From Microbacterium atlanticum (GTDB taxonomy: Bacteria; Actinomycetota; Actinomycetes; Actinomycetales; Microbacteriaceae), in NCBI RefSeq assembly GCF_015277815.1, contig NZ_CP063813.1, positions 930,001 to 994,000 of the forward strand: DNA of 64,000 bases. The letters are read 5' to 3'. Both the position numbers and the translations under genes were made by a program. Position 1 is the stretch's first letter, and the number at the start of each line of letters is the position of its first letter. A model generated the notes under the pieces. It saw only the letters and a list, made by a program, of their open reading frames with translations. It was not told the DNA's origin and ran no database searches. Below are positions 47,963 to 56,750 of this stretch, one piece after another.

Positions 47963-47989
47963 CCCGGGTGGCGTTGCGCAGCGACCGAG

Positions 47990-48070
47990 CCGCAACTCCT
48001 GAAGTCCTCGGGCCGAGCCGCGCCGGCGGCCCGGATCCTGGGCGCAGGCGCGCACTTCTCAGGAGTTCGG
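47990..48070. repeat. Palindromic element B1
   Basis: An 81-bp element with ends CCGCAACTCCTGAAG (47990-48004) and CTTCTCAGGAGTTCGG (48055-48070), inverted with small gaps, and a GC-rich core. Its right arm contains the stop codon of the DUF559-type gene at 48059. Shares its ends with the elements at 49023-49152 and 50636-50803. Confidence 0.75.
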
Positions 48071-48916
48071 CACGCGCGTCGAACGGCGGCCGTGCGTCAG
48101 GATCTCCCTCAGGGCGTCGAGAACTTCCTCACGGTCGAACATGACGTCCTCTGCGAGCACCCGTACGGTCGTGTAGCCGAGGCGCGCGGCGGCGAGGTCG
48201 CGGCGGCGGTCCCGCTTCTGGCTCTGCCACCCGGAGTGGAAGGCCTCGCTGTCGCACTCCACGATGAGCCAGCCGTCGACGATGAAGTCCACCCGGCCGA
48301 CGCGCGGGACCGAGACCTGCACGTCGAAACGGCATCCGAGGCCGCGAAGGATGAGCCGCATCAGGCTCTCCGGCCCGGATTCGCTCCGCGGGTCGAGCAG
48401 GGGCCGCAACCGCCGGTACTTCTGCGGCAGTCGGGTGAACACCTCGGCGATGTCGTGGGCATCGACCAGGCCGCGATGCCACGCGCTGTCGAGCGTAGCG
48501 ATGGCGGCGCGAGGCTCCTGACACTTCGTGGCCTGGACCAGGGCCTCGATCACGTCGGTGATGAGATGATCGGCTGCCGCCGTCGTCGCACGCCAATGCG
48601 CCACGACCTCGGACGGCCGCGTCGGGAGGCGACTCGCCAGCGGGTCGAACTGGAGGTGCAGCGGCGCGCGCGCGTGCACGAACACACCCAGCCGGCGCAG
48701 CAGCGACACACAGTCGAGCCGGCCGCCGAGTCGCGCGGCGTCGACGACGTCGTCGGTCAGCCCTGCCCGCACATACCGGCCCTTGCGGACGCGCAGGAGC
48801 CTTCCGTGGGCGACGGCGGCGCGGAGTTGTCGGCGCGTGACGCCGACACCGCGCAATCCGTCGGTCGTCATGAAGGCGGGTGGGACCGGCCAGGCCGCGT
48901 CGGAGAGAGTGCTCAT
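48059..48916 (-). CDS. AbiEi-like/DUF559 endonuclease-fold protein, B type
   Basis: Protein of 285 residues paralogous to that at 28813-29640. Winged-helix-like N-terminus (GVTRRQLRAAVAHGRLLRV, then GRYVRAG near residue 48) and a DUF559/Vsr-like C-terminus with SGPESLMRLILRGLG near residue 190, RVDFIVDGW, LIVECDSEAFH and DRRRDLAAARLG. Its 3' end runs into palindromic element B1, which supplies its last residues and stop codon, and further B repeats lie upstream. The ATG at 48916 has CAGGTT 6 nt upstream; the longer frame would translate the repeat array. Role unknown. Confidence 0.75.
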   Translation of the reverse strand: MSTLSDAAWPVPPAFMTTDGLRGVGVTRRQLRAAVAHGRLLRVRKGRYVRAGLTDDVVDAARLGGRLDCVSLLRRLGVFVHARAPLHLQFDPLASRLPTRPSEVVAHWRATTAAADHLITDVIEALVQATKCQEPRAAIATLDSAWHRGLVDAHDIAEVFTRLPQKYRRLRPLLDPRSESGPESLMRLILRGLGCRFDVQVSVPRVGRVDFIVDGWLIVECDSEAFHSGWQSQKRDRRRDLAAARLGYTTVRVLAEDVMFDREEVLDALREILTHGRRSTRVPNS

Positions 48917-48922
48917 GGCCAC

Positions 48923-48928
48923 AACCTG
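48923..48928 (-). promoter_or_regulatory. -10 box, leaderless type
   Basis: On the minus strand CAGGTT stands 6 nt before the ATG at 48916. Confidence 0.35.
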
Positions 48929-49022
48929 CCCGTGATGCCGCCTGCGTCCGCCCCCGGTGACGCGGTACGAGGACAAGTCCAGACTCGGCCGGGTTGGGGA
49001 GGAGGGTGCGAGGCTCGGCGTG

Positions 49023-49152
49023 GTCGCAACTCCTGAGGAATCAGCCGATGGGGAGGGCGTCGCTCGGCGGGCGGTCGCAGCTCCGGAGGAATCGGCCGCG
49101 ATGGGGGAGTCGCTCGGCGGGGGCCGCAACTCCTGAGGAACCGGCCGCGACC
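49023..49152. repeat. Tandem 50-bp repeats with B-element arms
   Basis: Units start at 49023 (51 bp), 49074 (49 bp) and 49123 (cut by the IS at 49153). Each opens with G(T/C)CGCA(A/G)CTCC(T/G)GAGGAA, the left arm of B elements; the two complete units also close with GTCGCTCGGCGGG. The region from 48917 to 49152 contains no gene. Confidence 0.75.
49145..49152. repeat. IS target duplication, left copy
   Basis: CCGCGACC, repeated at 50593-50600 directly outside the other end of the IS256-family element. Confidence 0.7.
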
Positions 49153-50592
49153 GGGTGAGTCCCATAGCGTGGTGTCACTTCCCGCGGGGGGTCTCGTCGT
49201 CGTAGACGATGAAGGGCCACCGTGGGATGACCAGTTGTTTCCGGCAAGAAGCAAAGCAGAGATCCCACGATGACCCACCACCAGTCTGCCCTGACGACCC
49301 TGATCGGCGAAGTCCTCGCCGATCCCGACCTCGCCCACTCGGACGTGTTCCGACGGATGCTGCAGGCCGGCCTGCAGGACCTGATCAACGCGGAAGCGAC
49401 GGTGAAGATCGGCGCGGCGCCGCACGAGCGCACCCCAGAGCGGACCACGCGTCGTAACGGCACCCGCCCGAAGACCCTCGCGACCCCGGCCGGCGAGGTC
49501 GACCTTCAGATCCCGAAGCTGCGCGAGGGGTCGTTCTTCCCGTCGCTGCTCAGCCCCCGCCGCCGGGTCGACAAGGCACTCTACGCGGTGATCTGCCAGG
49601 CGTGGATCGACGGGGTGTCCACTCGCAAAGTCGATCAGCTGGTCCGGGCGCTGGGCAACGACACCGGCATCTCGAGGTCGACGGTGTCGCGGATCTGCGG
49701 GGAGATCGACGAGGCGGTGCAGGAGTTCCTGCACCGCCGGATCGATCACACCTGGTTCCCCTACCTGTTCCTGGACGCCACTTACCTCGACGTGCGCCAC
49801 CGCGGCCGTGTCGTCTCCCAAGCCCTCGTCGTCGCCACCGGCGTCAGCGGCGACGGCCGCCGGGAGATCCTCGGGATGGCGCTCGGCGACGCGGAGACTA
49901 CGGACTTCTGGACCGAGTTCCTCCGCGGCCTCCGAGACCGCGGGCTGAAGGTCGCTACCGACGCCGATCCGCTCGGCGTCGCGCTGGTCACCTCCGACGC
50001 GCACGCCGGCCTGAAAGCGGCGGTCAAGGCGATCCTGCCCGGATCCGGATGGCAACGATGCCGGGTTCATTTCGCCCGCAATGTCACCCAGAAGATCGGA
50101 TCCGCGCGTTCCAAGCCCGTCAATGCGCTGATCTCGACGATCTTCGCGCAGACCACCTCGGAGGCCGTGATCGCCCAGTACCAGGCCGTCACCGACAGCC
50201 TGCGCGCCTCCTTCCCCGAGATCGCGGCCATGCTCGAGGCCGCAGAACCCGACCTCACCGCGTTCGCACCACTGCCGCGCGAGCATTGGCAGAAGGTCTG
50301 GTCGAACAACCCGATCGAACGCCTCAACCGCGAGATCAAACGCCGCGACGACGTCGTGCAGATCTTCCCCGACCGCGACTCCGTGACCCGCCTCATCGGC
50401 GCCGTCCTGCAGGAGCAGCACGAGGAATGGAGCTACGGCGAACGCCGCTACTTCTCCGACATCTCGATGCGCAAACTCGTCCACACCCTCAACGAGCACA
50501 CCGAACCCGCCCGCCCCGAGCTCTACCTCACCGCCTGACCATCACCCACCACAGGGAACAACCGGAGTGACACCACACCACGGGACTTGACC
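49153..50592 (+). mobile_element. IS256-family insertion sequence
   Basis: Element of 1440 bp with one transposase gene. Terminal inverted repeats of 27 bp (49153-49179 and 50566-50592) match at 21 positions and share GTGGTGTCACT and AGTCCC blocks; both begin GG. An 8-bp direct repeat CCGCGACC flanks it, the size usual for this family. It lies within a B-type palindromic element. The intact transposase suggests recent or still possible movement. Confidence 0.85.
49270..50538 (+). CDS. IS256-family (mutator-type) transposase
   Basis: Transposase of 422 residues, complete. The DDE residues are Asp169 in FLDATYLDVRH, Asp243 in TSDAHAGLK and Glu350 in NNPIERLNREIKRR; the family CRVHFARN motif lies near residue 264. 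N-terminal residues 1-150 form the DNA-binding part with a helix-turn-helix like ISRSTVSRICGEID. It catalyses cut-and-paste or circle-forming transposition of the element. Ribosome site is weak (GAGA 11 nt upstream). Long antisense open frames over it are composition artefacts. Confidence 0.95.
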   Translation: MTHHQSALTTLIGEVLADPDLAHSDVFRRMLQAGLQDLINAEATVKIGAAPHERTPERTTRRNGTRPKTLATPAGEVDLQIPKLREGSFFPSLLSPRRRVDKALYAVICQAWIDGVSTRKVDQLVRALGNDTGISRSTVSRICGEIDEAVQEFLHRRIDHTWFPYLFLDATYLDVRHRGRVVSQALVVATGVSGDGRREILGMALGDAETTDFWTEFLRGLRDRGLKVATDADPLGVALVTSDAHAGLKAAVKAILPGSGWQRCRVHFARNVTQKIGSARSKPVNALISTIFAQTTSEAVIAQYQAVTDSLRASFPEIAAMLEAAEPDLTAFAPLPREHWQKVWSNNPIERLNREIKRRDDVVQIFPDRDSVTRLIGAVLQEQHEEWSYGERRYFSDISMRKLVHTLNEHTEPARPELYLTA

Positions 50593-50600
50593 CCGCGACC
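50593..50600. repeat. IS target duplication, right copy
   Basis: CCGCGACC, identical to 49145-49152. Confidence 0.7.
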
Positions 50601-50650
50601 GCCGCACCCCGGGCGCGGCGGCCGCGTCCGACCCTGTTTCTCAGGAGTCG
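50601..50650. repeat. Right half of IS-interrupted element B4
   Basis: Core plus the arm GTTTCTCAGGAGTCG (50636-50650). Joined to 49123-49152 after removing the IS and one target copy, it restores an 80-bp element closely like B5, including GTCCG, then CCCTGTTTCTCAGGAGT. Confidence 0.75.
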
Positions 50651-50719
50651 GAGATGGGGCGCGACCCCGCGTGGGAACCGGCCGGCAACCGGCGACGCGG
50701 AGCCTTGCCCCTTGGCGTG

Positions 50720-50803
50720 GTCGCAACTCCTGAGGATTCGGCGGCCGCCGCCGCATCCGGGCACCGGCGGCGGTGTCCGGCCCTGTTTCTCAGGAGTTGC
50801 GGA
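50720..50803. repeat. Palindromic element B5
   Basis: Complete 84-bp copy with ends GTCGCAACTCCTGAGGATTC and CTGTTTCTCAGGAGTTGCGG; the inverted core arm is GCAACTCCTGAG/CTCAGGAGTTGC. Confidence 0.8.
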
Positions 50804-50915
50804 CGGGGAGCGGACCCGCGCGGGAGCCGACCGGTGCCGCCGCCGCGCCGGTCAGCCCACGCGGGCGGCCGAGTCGCGCCAGGTCAGCCGCGCCGGGGCG
50901 GCCGAGCCCCCCAGC

Positions 50916-51713
50916 TCAGCTGGCGCCGGCCGCCTTCAGCGCGAACGCGCCGACCAGCTCGGTGAGCTGCTCGCGCATGTCGTCGTCGGAGATCGTCGGG
51001 GTGCCGTCGCCGGCCTGCGGCCCGTAGTCGCCGAACGACGAGTGGGCGGCCCCCGGGATCTCGTGCAACACGGCGTCGGCCGGCAGCAGCGGGCGGGCAT
51101 CGGCGATCTTGCCGGCCGTCGTCAGCCCGTCCTCGCTGCCGGAGATGCTGAGCACGGGAATTCCGCTCTCGGACAGGTCGGTGGCGCAGTACGAGGCGAA
51201 AAGGGCCAGGCCGTCGGCATCCGTCGCCAGCTGGCACGCGCGCACCCCGCCGAGGGAGTGTCCGCCGACCACCCACGTGTCGATCTCGGGGGCGAGGCCG
51301 GTGAAGGCGTCGAGCGGCCGCAGATCGAAGAAGGCGAGGTTGAGCCAGGGCTTCGTGATGACGACGGTGAGGCCCGCGTCCGCGACAAGCCCCGCGAGCT
51401 TGTCGGCGTAGGCGAGGGGCTCGACCTTGGCACCGGGGACGTAGACGAGTCCGACATCGGCGCCGTCGTCCGCGGGAGAGAGCACGATCGCGCCGCCGGT
51501 GTCGGAGATCTCGATCGCCGGGTTCGCGCGCACGTCGTCGAGCGGCCCCGCCTCGGCGGGCATCACGCCGACCTGGCTCCAGACGAGGATGCCGACGACG
51601 CCGGCGACGATCAGGGCACCGAGCGAGCCGACGATCCACCAGGCGATGCGGCGCCCGCGGCGGCGGGGCTGAGAGGAATCGGTGGGTTCGGCGAGGGGTG
51701 CAGGCGAGGTCAC
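50916..51713 (-). CDS. Membrane-anchored alpha/beta hydrolase
   Basis: Protein of 265 residues. A basic N-tail and one membrane segment (about residues 25-46) are followed by an extracytoplasmic alpha/beta-hydrolase domain with the nucleophile elbow GGHSLGG near residue 147, GSEDGLT near residue 193 (acid) and the His of PGAAHSSFGDYG near residue 221. Probably a signal-anchored esterase or carboxypeptidase-like hydrolase; substrate unknown. The GTG at 51713 has TACGCT 6 nt upstream within an 18-bp palindrome, suggesting a repressed leaderless promoter. Confidence 0.8.
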   Translation of the reverse strand: MTSPAPLAEPTDSSQPRRRGRRIAWWIVGSLGALIVAGVVGILVWSQVGVMPAEAGPLDDVRANPAIEISDTGGAIVLSPADDGADVGLVYVPGAKVEPLAYADKLAGLVADAGLTVVITKPWLNLAFFDLRPLDAFTGLAPEIDTWVVGGHSLGGVRACQLATDADGLALFASYCATDLSESGIPVLSISGSEDGLTTAGKIADARPLLPADAVLHEIPGAAHSSFGDYGPQAGDGTPTISDDDMREQLTELVGAFALKAAGAS

Positions 51714-51729
51714 CGTACGAGCGTACGGT
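51712..51729. promoter_or_regulatory. Palindrome over hydrolase start and -10
   Basis: ACCGTACG-AG-CGTACGGT has exact 8-bp arms. It includes the minus-strand -10 TACGCT (51725-51720) and part of the GTG start codon. Confidence 0.5.
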
Positions 51730-51744
51730 CCGCCGCCTGGGAAG

Positions 51745-52908
51745 CTACCCGTCCTCGGGAGCCAGCTCCGCCTGCCGCGCGGCGACGACCGCCTCCACGC
51801 GTGGGAAGAGCGGATGCCCCGGCTCCAGGCCGGTGACGGCTTCGGTGAACTCCGCGGCTCCCTGTTCGCGCAGCATCCGCTGCAGGTCGACCGACTGGGC
51901 GTCCTCCTCGTCGTCGAACGCCAGCGCCGCGCCCATCGCCGCGACGAGGGCGTCCACCCCAAGGCCGCGCTCGGCTGCCTCCGCCGCCGGACCGGTGAAG
52001 CGCTCGTGGCGGGAGAGCTTGCGCAGCGGCTGGCGCCCCACCCGCCACACGGTGTCGGGCAGCGCGGCGTTGCGGAAGCGCTGCAGGATCGTGGCGCGGT
52101 AGTCGGCGAGCGACGCGGGATCGAGCCCGTGCTTGGCCGCCAGGAGTGCCGAGGTCTCCTCGAGCGCGGCCGACACGCGCGCGGCGATCGACGCGTCGGC
52201 CAGAGCGTCGGCGATCGACTCGACGCCGGCCTGCGCGCCGAAGTACGCCGTCGCCGCGTGGCCGGTGTTGACCGTGAAGAGCTTGCGCTCGATGTAGGGG
52301 CCGAGGTCGTCGACGAAGTGCGCGCCGGGGATGTTCGGGGGGTCCTCGCCGAACGGCAGGCGCTCGATCGCCCACTCGAAGAACGGCTCGACCGTGACGT
52401 CCACGCCGCCGCCTTCCGGCTGGGCGGGCACGATGCGGTCGACGGCGGTGTTGGCGAACACCGCGCGCGAGGCCAGTCCGTCCCAGCCGTCGCCGGCGAG
52501 GGCGACGATCTCGTCGCGCAGCAGATCGGTCGCGTTGATCGCGTTCTCGCACGCCATGATCTGCAGCGGCGGGCTCGACGGGTTGCGCAGCGCGAGCCCG
52601 GCGACGATGTGCGGGGCGACGAACCTCAGGATGGTCGGGCCGACGGCCGTCGTGACGACGTTCGCGGTGGCGATCTCGTCGACCAGCTCCTCGGGGCGCT
52701 CGGCGCTGTTGATGGCGCGGAAGTCCGTGACCACGGTGTCCTCGCCGCCCTCGCCGACCTCGTGGACGGTATAGCGGTCCGCGGCGTTGATGGCGTCCAC
52801 GAGACTCGCAGCGACGTCCGAGAACACCAGGCGGTAACCGCCCTGGTGCAGGAGCAGGCCGACGAACCCCCGGCCGATGTTGCCCGCGCCGAAGTGGACG
52901 GCCTTCAT
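51745..52908 (-). CDS. mtlD: Mannitol-1-phosphate 5-dehydrogenase
   Basis: NAD-dependent polyol dehydrogenase of 387 residues converting mannitol 1-phosphate to fructose 6-phosphate. The N-terminus [19 protein letters not shown] is the nucleotide fold; VACENAIN-type [11 protein letters not shown] lies near residue 118 and [16 protein letters not shown] near residue 211 holds substrate-binding Lys/His-type residues of the family. Its ATG overlaps the mtlF stop (TGATG). Last gene of the PTS operon. Confidence 0.94.
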   Translation of the reverse strand: MKAVHFGAGNIGRGFVGLLLHQGGYRLVFSDVAASLVDAINAADRYTVHEVGEGGEDTVVTDFRAINSAERPEELVDEIATANVVTTAVGPTILRFVAPHIVAGLALRNPSSPPLQIMACENAINATDLLRDEIVALAGDGWDGLASRAVFANTAVDRIVPAQPEGGGVDVTVEPFFEWAIERLPFGEDPPNIPGAHFVDDLGPYIERKLFTVNTGHAATAYFGAQAGVESIADALADASIAARVSAALEETSALLAAKHGLDPASLADYRATILQRFRNAALPDTVWRVGRQPLRKLSRHERFTGPAAEAAERGLGVDALVAAMGAALAFDDEEDAQSVDLQRMLREQGAAEFTEAVTGLEPGHPLFPRVEAVVAARQAELAPEDG

Positions 52909-53345
52909 CAGACGCCCGCCGCCGACACCAGGGCGAACAGCTCCTCCGGCGTCTGCGCGCGCTTGAGCTTGGCGACCTCGTCCTCGTCGGAGAACAGGAT
53001 GGCGATCTGCGACAGGATCTCGAGGTGCTCATCGCCCTTGCCGGCGATGCCGATGACGAAGGTTACCGGGTTGCCGTCCCAGTCCACGCCGCCGTCGTAG
53101 CGGACGACGGAGAGGGCGGAGTCGAGGATCTCGTTCTTCGTCTCGTTCGTGCCGTGCGGGATGGCCAGCTCGTTGCCCATGTAGGTCGAGACCGTCTGCT
53201 CCCGCTGCAGCATGGCGTCGTAGTAGGCGCCGGTGACCGCGCCGGCGGTCTGCAGGATGTCAGCGGCCTCGCGCATCGCATCGTCGCGCGTCGCGCTGCC
53301 GGAGTGGATGCGCACCTGACCGATGCTCAGAACCTCGCGTGCCAT
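52908..53345 (-). CDS. mtlF: Mannitol PTS EIIA component
   Basis: Phosphocarrier of 145 residues of the mannitol/fructose EIIA family. The phosphorylated His is His64 in [27 protein letters not shown] near residue 100 is the second family block. It passes phosphate from HPr to the IIB domain of MtlA. AAAGG stands 7 nt before the ATG. 140 bp separate it from mtlA, with a stable hairpin between, which may set relative expression. Confidence 0.94.
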   Translation of the reverse strand: MAREVLSIGQVRIHSGSATRDDAMREAADILQTAGAVTGAYYDAMLQREQTVSTYMGNELAIPHGTNETKNEILDSALSVVRYDGGVDWDGNPVTFVIGIAGKGDEHLEILSQIAILFSDEDEVAKLKRAQTPEELFALVSAAGV

Positions 53346-53437
53346 GTCGTCGCCTTTCTGGTGGGTCGTCGTGGATGTGGGGGGCGGATGCCGCGGCCGG
53401 CTGTGTCCTCGACCTTACGGGCCGCTCGCGGAAAGGG

Positions 53438-53476
53438 CGATGGGACCGGGGGCTTCACGCCGGCCCGGCCCCATCG
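53438..53476 (-). terminator. Intercistronic hairpin between mtlA and mtlF
   Basis: CGATGGGACCGGG (53438-53450) pairs with CCCGGCCCCATCG (53464-53476) apart from one mismatch, just after the mtlA stop. It may terminate part of the transcripts or stabilise a processed mRNA end. Confidence 0.5.
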
Positions 53477-53485
53477 CAGTCGGTG

Positions 53486-55045
53486 CTACGCCTTGCCCTC
53501 GTGCTGAGAGCGGACGAGGTCGACGACCTCGTCGTAGCGCGGCGAGTTCATGAAGTTGTCGACCGAGACGTGCACCGCGTCGGGCGTGCGCTGGCGCGCC
53601 CGGTCGGTGAGCTGGTTCTGCGTGATGACCAGGTCGGCCGATCGGTCGAGGTTGGCGATCGCTTTGTTGACGACCGTGACGTCCTCGATGCCCGCCTTCT
53701 TGATCTTGTTGCGCAGCACGCTCGCCCCCATGGCCGAGGACCCCATGCCCGCGTCGCACGCGAACACGATGTTCCGGATCTCGCGCTCGGTCATGGTGGC
53801 CGGCTCGATGCCGCCGGCTGCTCCGGTGGCCGCGCCGCCGCGGAGGCCGGCCAGCGCGTCGGAGGACTTGCCCTTGGCCGCCTCGGTCTGGGTGATCGCC
53901 GCGCCGAAGGCGTCGTCGGTCGCCGCCATCGCCGCGAGGTCCCGCTTGCGGGACGCACGCAGGATGAGCGCGGCGATGACGAACGTGACGGCGGCCGAGA
54001 GGATCACCGAGAGGATCACCGCGAGGTAGGCGCCCTGGGCCGTCTGCGCGAGCACCGCGATGATGCTGCCGGGTGCCGCCGGTGCCCGAAGCGCCCCGCC
54101 GAGGAGCATGTTGGTGGTGACACCGGTCATGCCGCCGGCGATGAGCGCGACGATGAGGATCGGCTTCATCAGCGCGTACGGGAAGTACACCTCGTGGATG
54201 CCGCCGAAGAACTGGATCACCGCGGCGCCGGGGGCCGACGCGCGGGCGGCGCCCAGGCCGAAGAAGGTGAACGCCAGCAGCAGGCCGACGCCGGGGCCGG
54301 GGTTCGCCTCGAGGAGGAACAGGATCGACGAGCCCTCCTCGGCCGCCTGCGAGATGCCGAGCGGCGTGAGGACGCCGTGGTTGATGGCGTTGTTGAGGAA
54401 GAACACCTTCGCCGGCTCGATGATGATGCTGGTCAGCGGCAGCAGGTTGAAGTCGACGAGCCACTCCACCGCGCGGGAGAGCACGCCCATGATGCCGTTG
54501 ACGAGCCACGCGACCGGGTAGAACCCGACGATGGCCATCACGAAGCCCCAGATGCCCGCCGAGAACATGTTGACGAGCATCTCGAAGCCCGCCTTGATCT
54601 TGCCCTCCCACAGGCTGTCGAGCCACTTCATCGTGTAAGCCGACAGCGGGGCGAGGATCATGGCGCCGATGAACATGTGCACCTGACCCAGCTGCGGCTC
54701 TCCCTCGGGGAGGGTCGCGTTGAACTGGGCGATGAGGAGGTCGGAGCCGGCGATCGCTCCCATCGTGGCGATGGAGGCCACCACGCCGCCTCGGATGCCG
54801 TAGACGATGCTGCCGCCCGTATAGGCGATCAGGATCGGCAGCAGGTAGTGGATGAAGGGGCCCACGATCGTCGCGAGGTCGGCGTTGGGTGTCCAGCCGA
54901 CTCCGATGAAGAACGCGGTGAAGATGCCCCACGCGATGAGCGCGGGGATGTTCGGCATGATCATGCCGGAAAGGAACGTGCCGAAGCGCTGGACTCCGAC
55001 TCGCGCCCTGCTGGCGCCCGATGTGGGCGCTGACGCCGTTGTCAT
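53486..55045 (-). CDS. mtlA: Mannitol PTS EIICB permease
   Basis: Membrane permease of 519 residues. Residues 15-345 are the IIC channel with family blocks such as IPALIAWGIFTAFFIG, the GGIHEVYFPY substrate-site motif near residue 295 and NNAINHGVLTPLG near residue 205. A linker of about 70 residues leads to the IIB domain with phosphorylated Cys about 430 in VFACDAGMGSSAMG. No fused IIA; that is mtlF. The ATG at 55045 has AAGGAG 8 nt upstream. Takes up and phosphorylates mannitol. Confidence 0.94.
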   Translation of the reverse strand: MTTASAPTSGASRARVGVQRFGTFLSGMIMPNIPALIAWGIFTAFFIGVGWTPNADLATIVGPFIHYLLPILIAYTGGSIVYGIRGGVVASIATMGAIAGSDLLIAQFNATLPEGEPQLGQVHMFIGAMILAPLSAYTMKWLDSLWEGKIKAGFEMLVNMFSAGIWGFVMAIVGFYPVAWLVNGIMGVLSRAVEWLVDFNLLPLTSIIIEPAKVFFLNNAINHGVLTPLGISQAAEEGSSILFLLEANPGPGVGLLLAFTFFGLGAARASAPGAAVIQFFGGIHEVYFPYALMKPILIVALIAGGMTGVTTNMLLGGALRAPAAPGSIIAVLAQTAQGAYLAVILSVILSAAVTFVIAALILRASRKRDLAAMAATDDAFGAAITQTEAAKGKSSDALAGLRGGAATGAAGGIEPATMTEREIRNIVFACDAGMGSSAMGASVLRNKIKKAGIEDVTVVNKAIANLDRSADLVITQNQLTDRARQRTPDAVHVSVDNFMNSPRYDEVVDLVRSQHEGKA

Positions 55046-55080
55046 GGCTGGTTCTCCTTCTTCGGGTTCTCCGTGGCCGC

Positions 55081-56748
55081 TCAGGCGGCGGCCGCTCGGG
55101 TGACGGCCGCCTGGGCGGCGGCTCTGGCGGATGCCGCGTCCGACGCGGCGAGCGCGGCCGAGGCGATCTCGCGCGCCTGGTCGCTGGTGTACTTCAGGAG
55201 GGTGGCCCGCACGTCGGCGAGTGCGGTGGGGGCCATGGACAGGCTCGTGGCGCCGAGGCCCACGAGCACGACGGCGAGCAGCGGATCCGCTGCCGCCTCT
55301 CCGCAGATGCCGACCGGCTTGCCGTGGCCGCGGCCGGCCTCGCCCACCTCGCCCACGAGCCGGAGCACCGCCGGGTGCCACGGGTCCTGGAACGACGCGA
55401 CCGAACCGAGCAGCCGGTCGGCGGCGAGCGTGTACTGCGTGAGGTCGTTGGTGCCGATGGACGCGAAGTCGGCCTCGGCGAGGATGCGGTCGGCCAGCAG
55501 CGCCGAGGACGGAACCTCGACCATGACGCCGGCGGTCTTGATGCCGTAGTCGCGCGCGATCTCGACGAAGTAGGCGGTCTCCTCGACGGTGGACACCATC
55601 GGCGCCATGACCCACAGGTCGGCGTCGGTGGCGGCATCCGCCTCCGCCAGCGCGGTGAGCTGCTCGCGCAGGATGTCCTCGCTCGCCCGCAGCGCCCGCA
55701 GGCCCCGGAGGCCCAGCGCGGGGTTCTCCTCGTGCGCGTCGTTGAGGAACGCCAGCGGCTTGTCGGCGCCGGCGTCCAGCACGCGCACCACGACCTTCTT
55801 GCCGGGGAAGGCGGAGAGGAGCTTGGTGTACGCCTCACGCTGCTGCTCGACGGTGGGCGCCTGGTTCGACGACAGGAAGAGGAACTCGGTGCGGAACAGG
55901 CCCACGCCCTCCGCGCCGAGGGCGACGGCGTCCGTCGCGCCGTCGGGGTTGCCGAGGTTCGCCAGCAGCGGGATGGTCGTGCCGTCGGCGAGGGCGCCGT
56001 CGGTGATCGGCGCGGACGCCTGCGCGGCGCGCGCCGCGGCGCGATTCTGCGCCCGGTCGAGCTCTTCGGCGGTCGGGTCGGTCGTGACCACGCCGGCCGC
56101 GGCATCCACGATCACCGTCTCCCCGTCGCGCAGGCCGGTCGCCTGCACGGCGCCGACGACCGCGACGATCGACTTCTCGCGGGCGAGGATCGCGGTGTGC
56201 GAGGTCGGCCCGCCCTCGGTCGTGACCAGCGCCAGCACCTTGTCGAGGTCGAGGAGCGCGGTGTCGGCGGGGGCGAGGTCCTTGGCGACGAGGACGAACG
56301 GATGCCCCGGGTCGGGCACACCCGGAGCCGCCACGCCGCGCAGCCGCGCGATGACGCGCTGCGCGACGTCGTCGAGGTCGGCGGCACGCTCGCCCAGGTA
56401 CCCGCCCAGCGCGGTGAGCTGGTCGCGGAACGACGCGAACGCGTCGTACACGGCGAACTCGCCGGTCTTGCCCTGCGCGATGCGCGCATTCACCTCGTCG
56501 GCGAGGCTCGGGTCCTCGGCCATCATCGCCTGCGCCTCGAGCACCTCCTGCGCGGCGCCGCCCGCCTGTGCGCCGCGCGCCTCCAGCTCGCGGGCGACGG
56601 CGGCGACGGCATCCGCCACCCGGGTTCTCTCCTCGTCCGGGGTCAGCGAGCTGGGCGCGTCGGACGGCGCCGGAAGCGGTTCCGCCATACGTGCGACGGG
56701 ACCCTGCGCGACGCCCAGTCCGATCCCGACTCCCCGAAGTTCGGTCAT
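55081..56748 (-). CDS. ptsI: PTS Enzyme I
   Basis: Phosphoenolpyruvate-protein phosphotransferase of 555 residues, the general first enzyme of the PTS. The active His is about 184 in TEGGPTSHTAILAREKS; the PEP-binding barrel has GLFRTEFLFL near residue 283, and GTNDLTQYTLAADR and GICGEAAADP near residues 435-480. ATG 56748 is preferred over ATG 56754 because GGAGG lies 7 nt before it. It lies between HPr and mtlA in a mannitol operon, an unusual location for the general enzymes. Confidence 0.93.
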   Translation of the reverse strand: MTELRGVGIGLGVAQGPVARMAEPLPAPSDAPSSLTPDEERTRVADAVAAVARELEARGAQAGGAAQEVLEAQAMMAEDPSLADEVNARIAQGKTGEFAVYDAFASFRDQLTALGGYLGERAADLDDVAQRVIARLRGVAAPGVPDPGHPFVLVAKDLAPADTALLDLDKVLALVTTEGGPTSHTAILAREKSIVAVVGAVQATGLRDGETVIVDAAAGVVTTDPTAEELDRAQNRAAARAAQASAPITDGALADGTTIPLLANLGNPDGATDAVALGAEGVGLFRTEFLFLSSNQAPTVEQQREAYTKLLSAFPGKKVVVRVLDAGADKPLAFLNDAHEENPALGLRGLRALRASEDILREQLTALAEADAATDADLWVMAPMVSTVEETAYFVEIARDYGIKTAGVMVEVPSSALLADRILAEADFASIGTNDLTQYTLAADRLLGSVASFQDPWHPAVLRLVGEVGEAGRGHGKPVGICGEAAADPLLAVVLVGLGATSLSMAPTALADVRATLLKYTSDQAREIASAALAASDAASARAAAQAAVTRAAAA

Positions 56749-56750
56749 GT

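Larger units (their letters stand above)
50593..50915. other. Gene-free region right of IS element
   Basis: Begins with the right copy of the target duplication (50593-50600), continues with the right arm of the interrupted B element, the complete B5 element (50720-50803), and about 110 bp of GC-rich DNA in which I see nothing further. Confidence 0.6.

Noticed and set aside
49023..49152. CRISPR array
   Set aside because: Units of about 50 bp are directly joined without unique spacers, are imperfect, and match the arms of palindromic elements nearby.
48913..50499. Minus-strand frame across the IS element
   Set aside because: Antisense to a complete DDE transposase and spans the IS boundary, so it cannot be an old gene.
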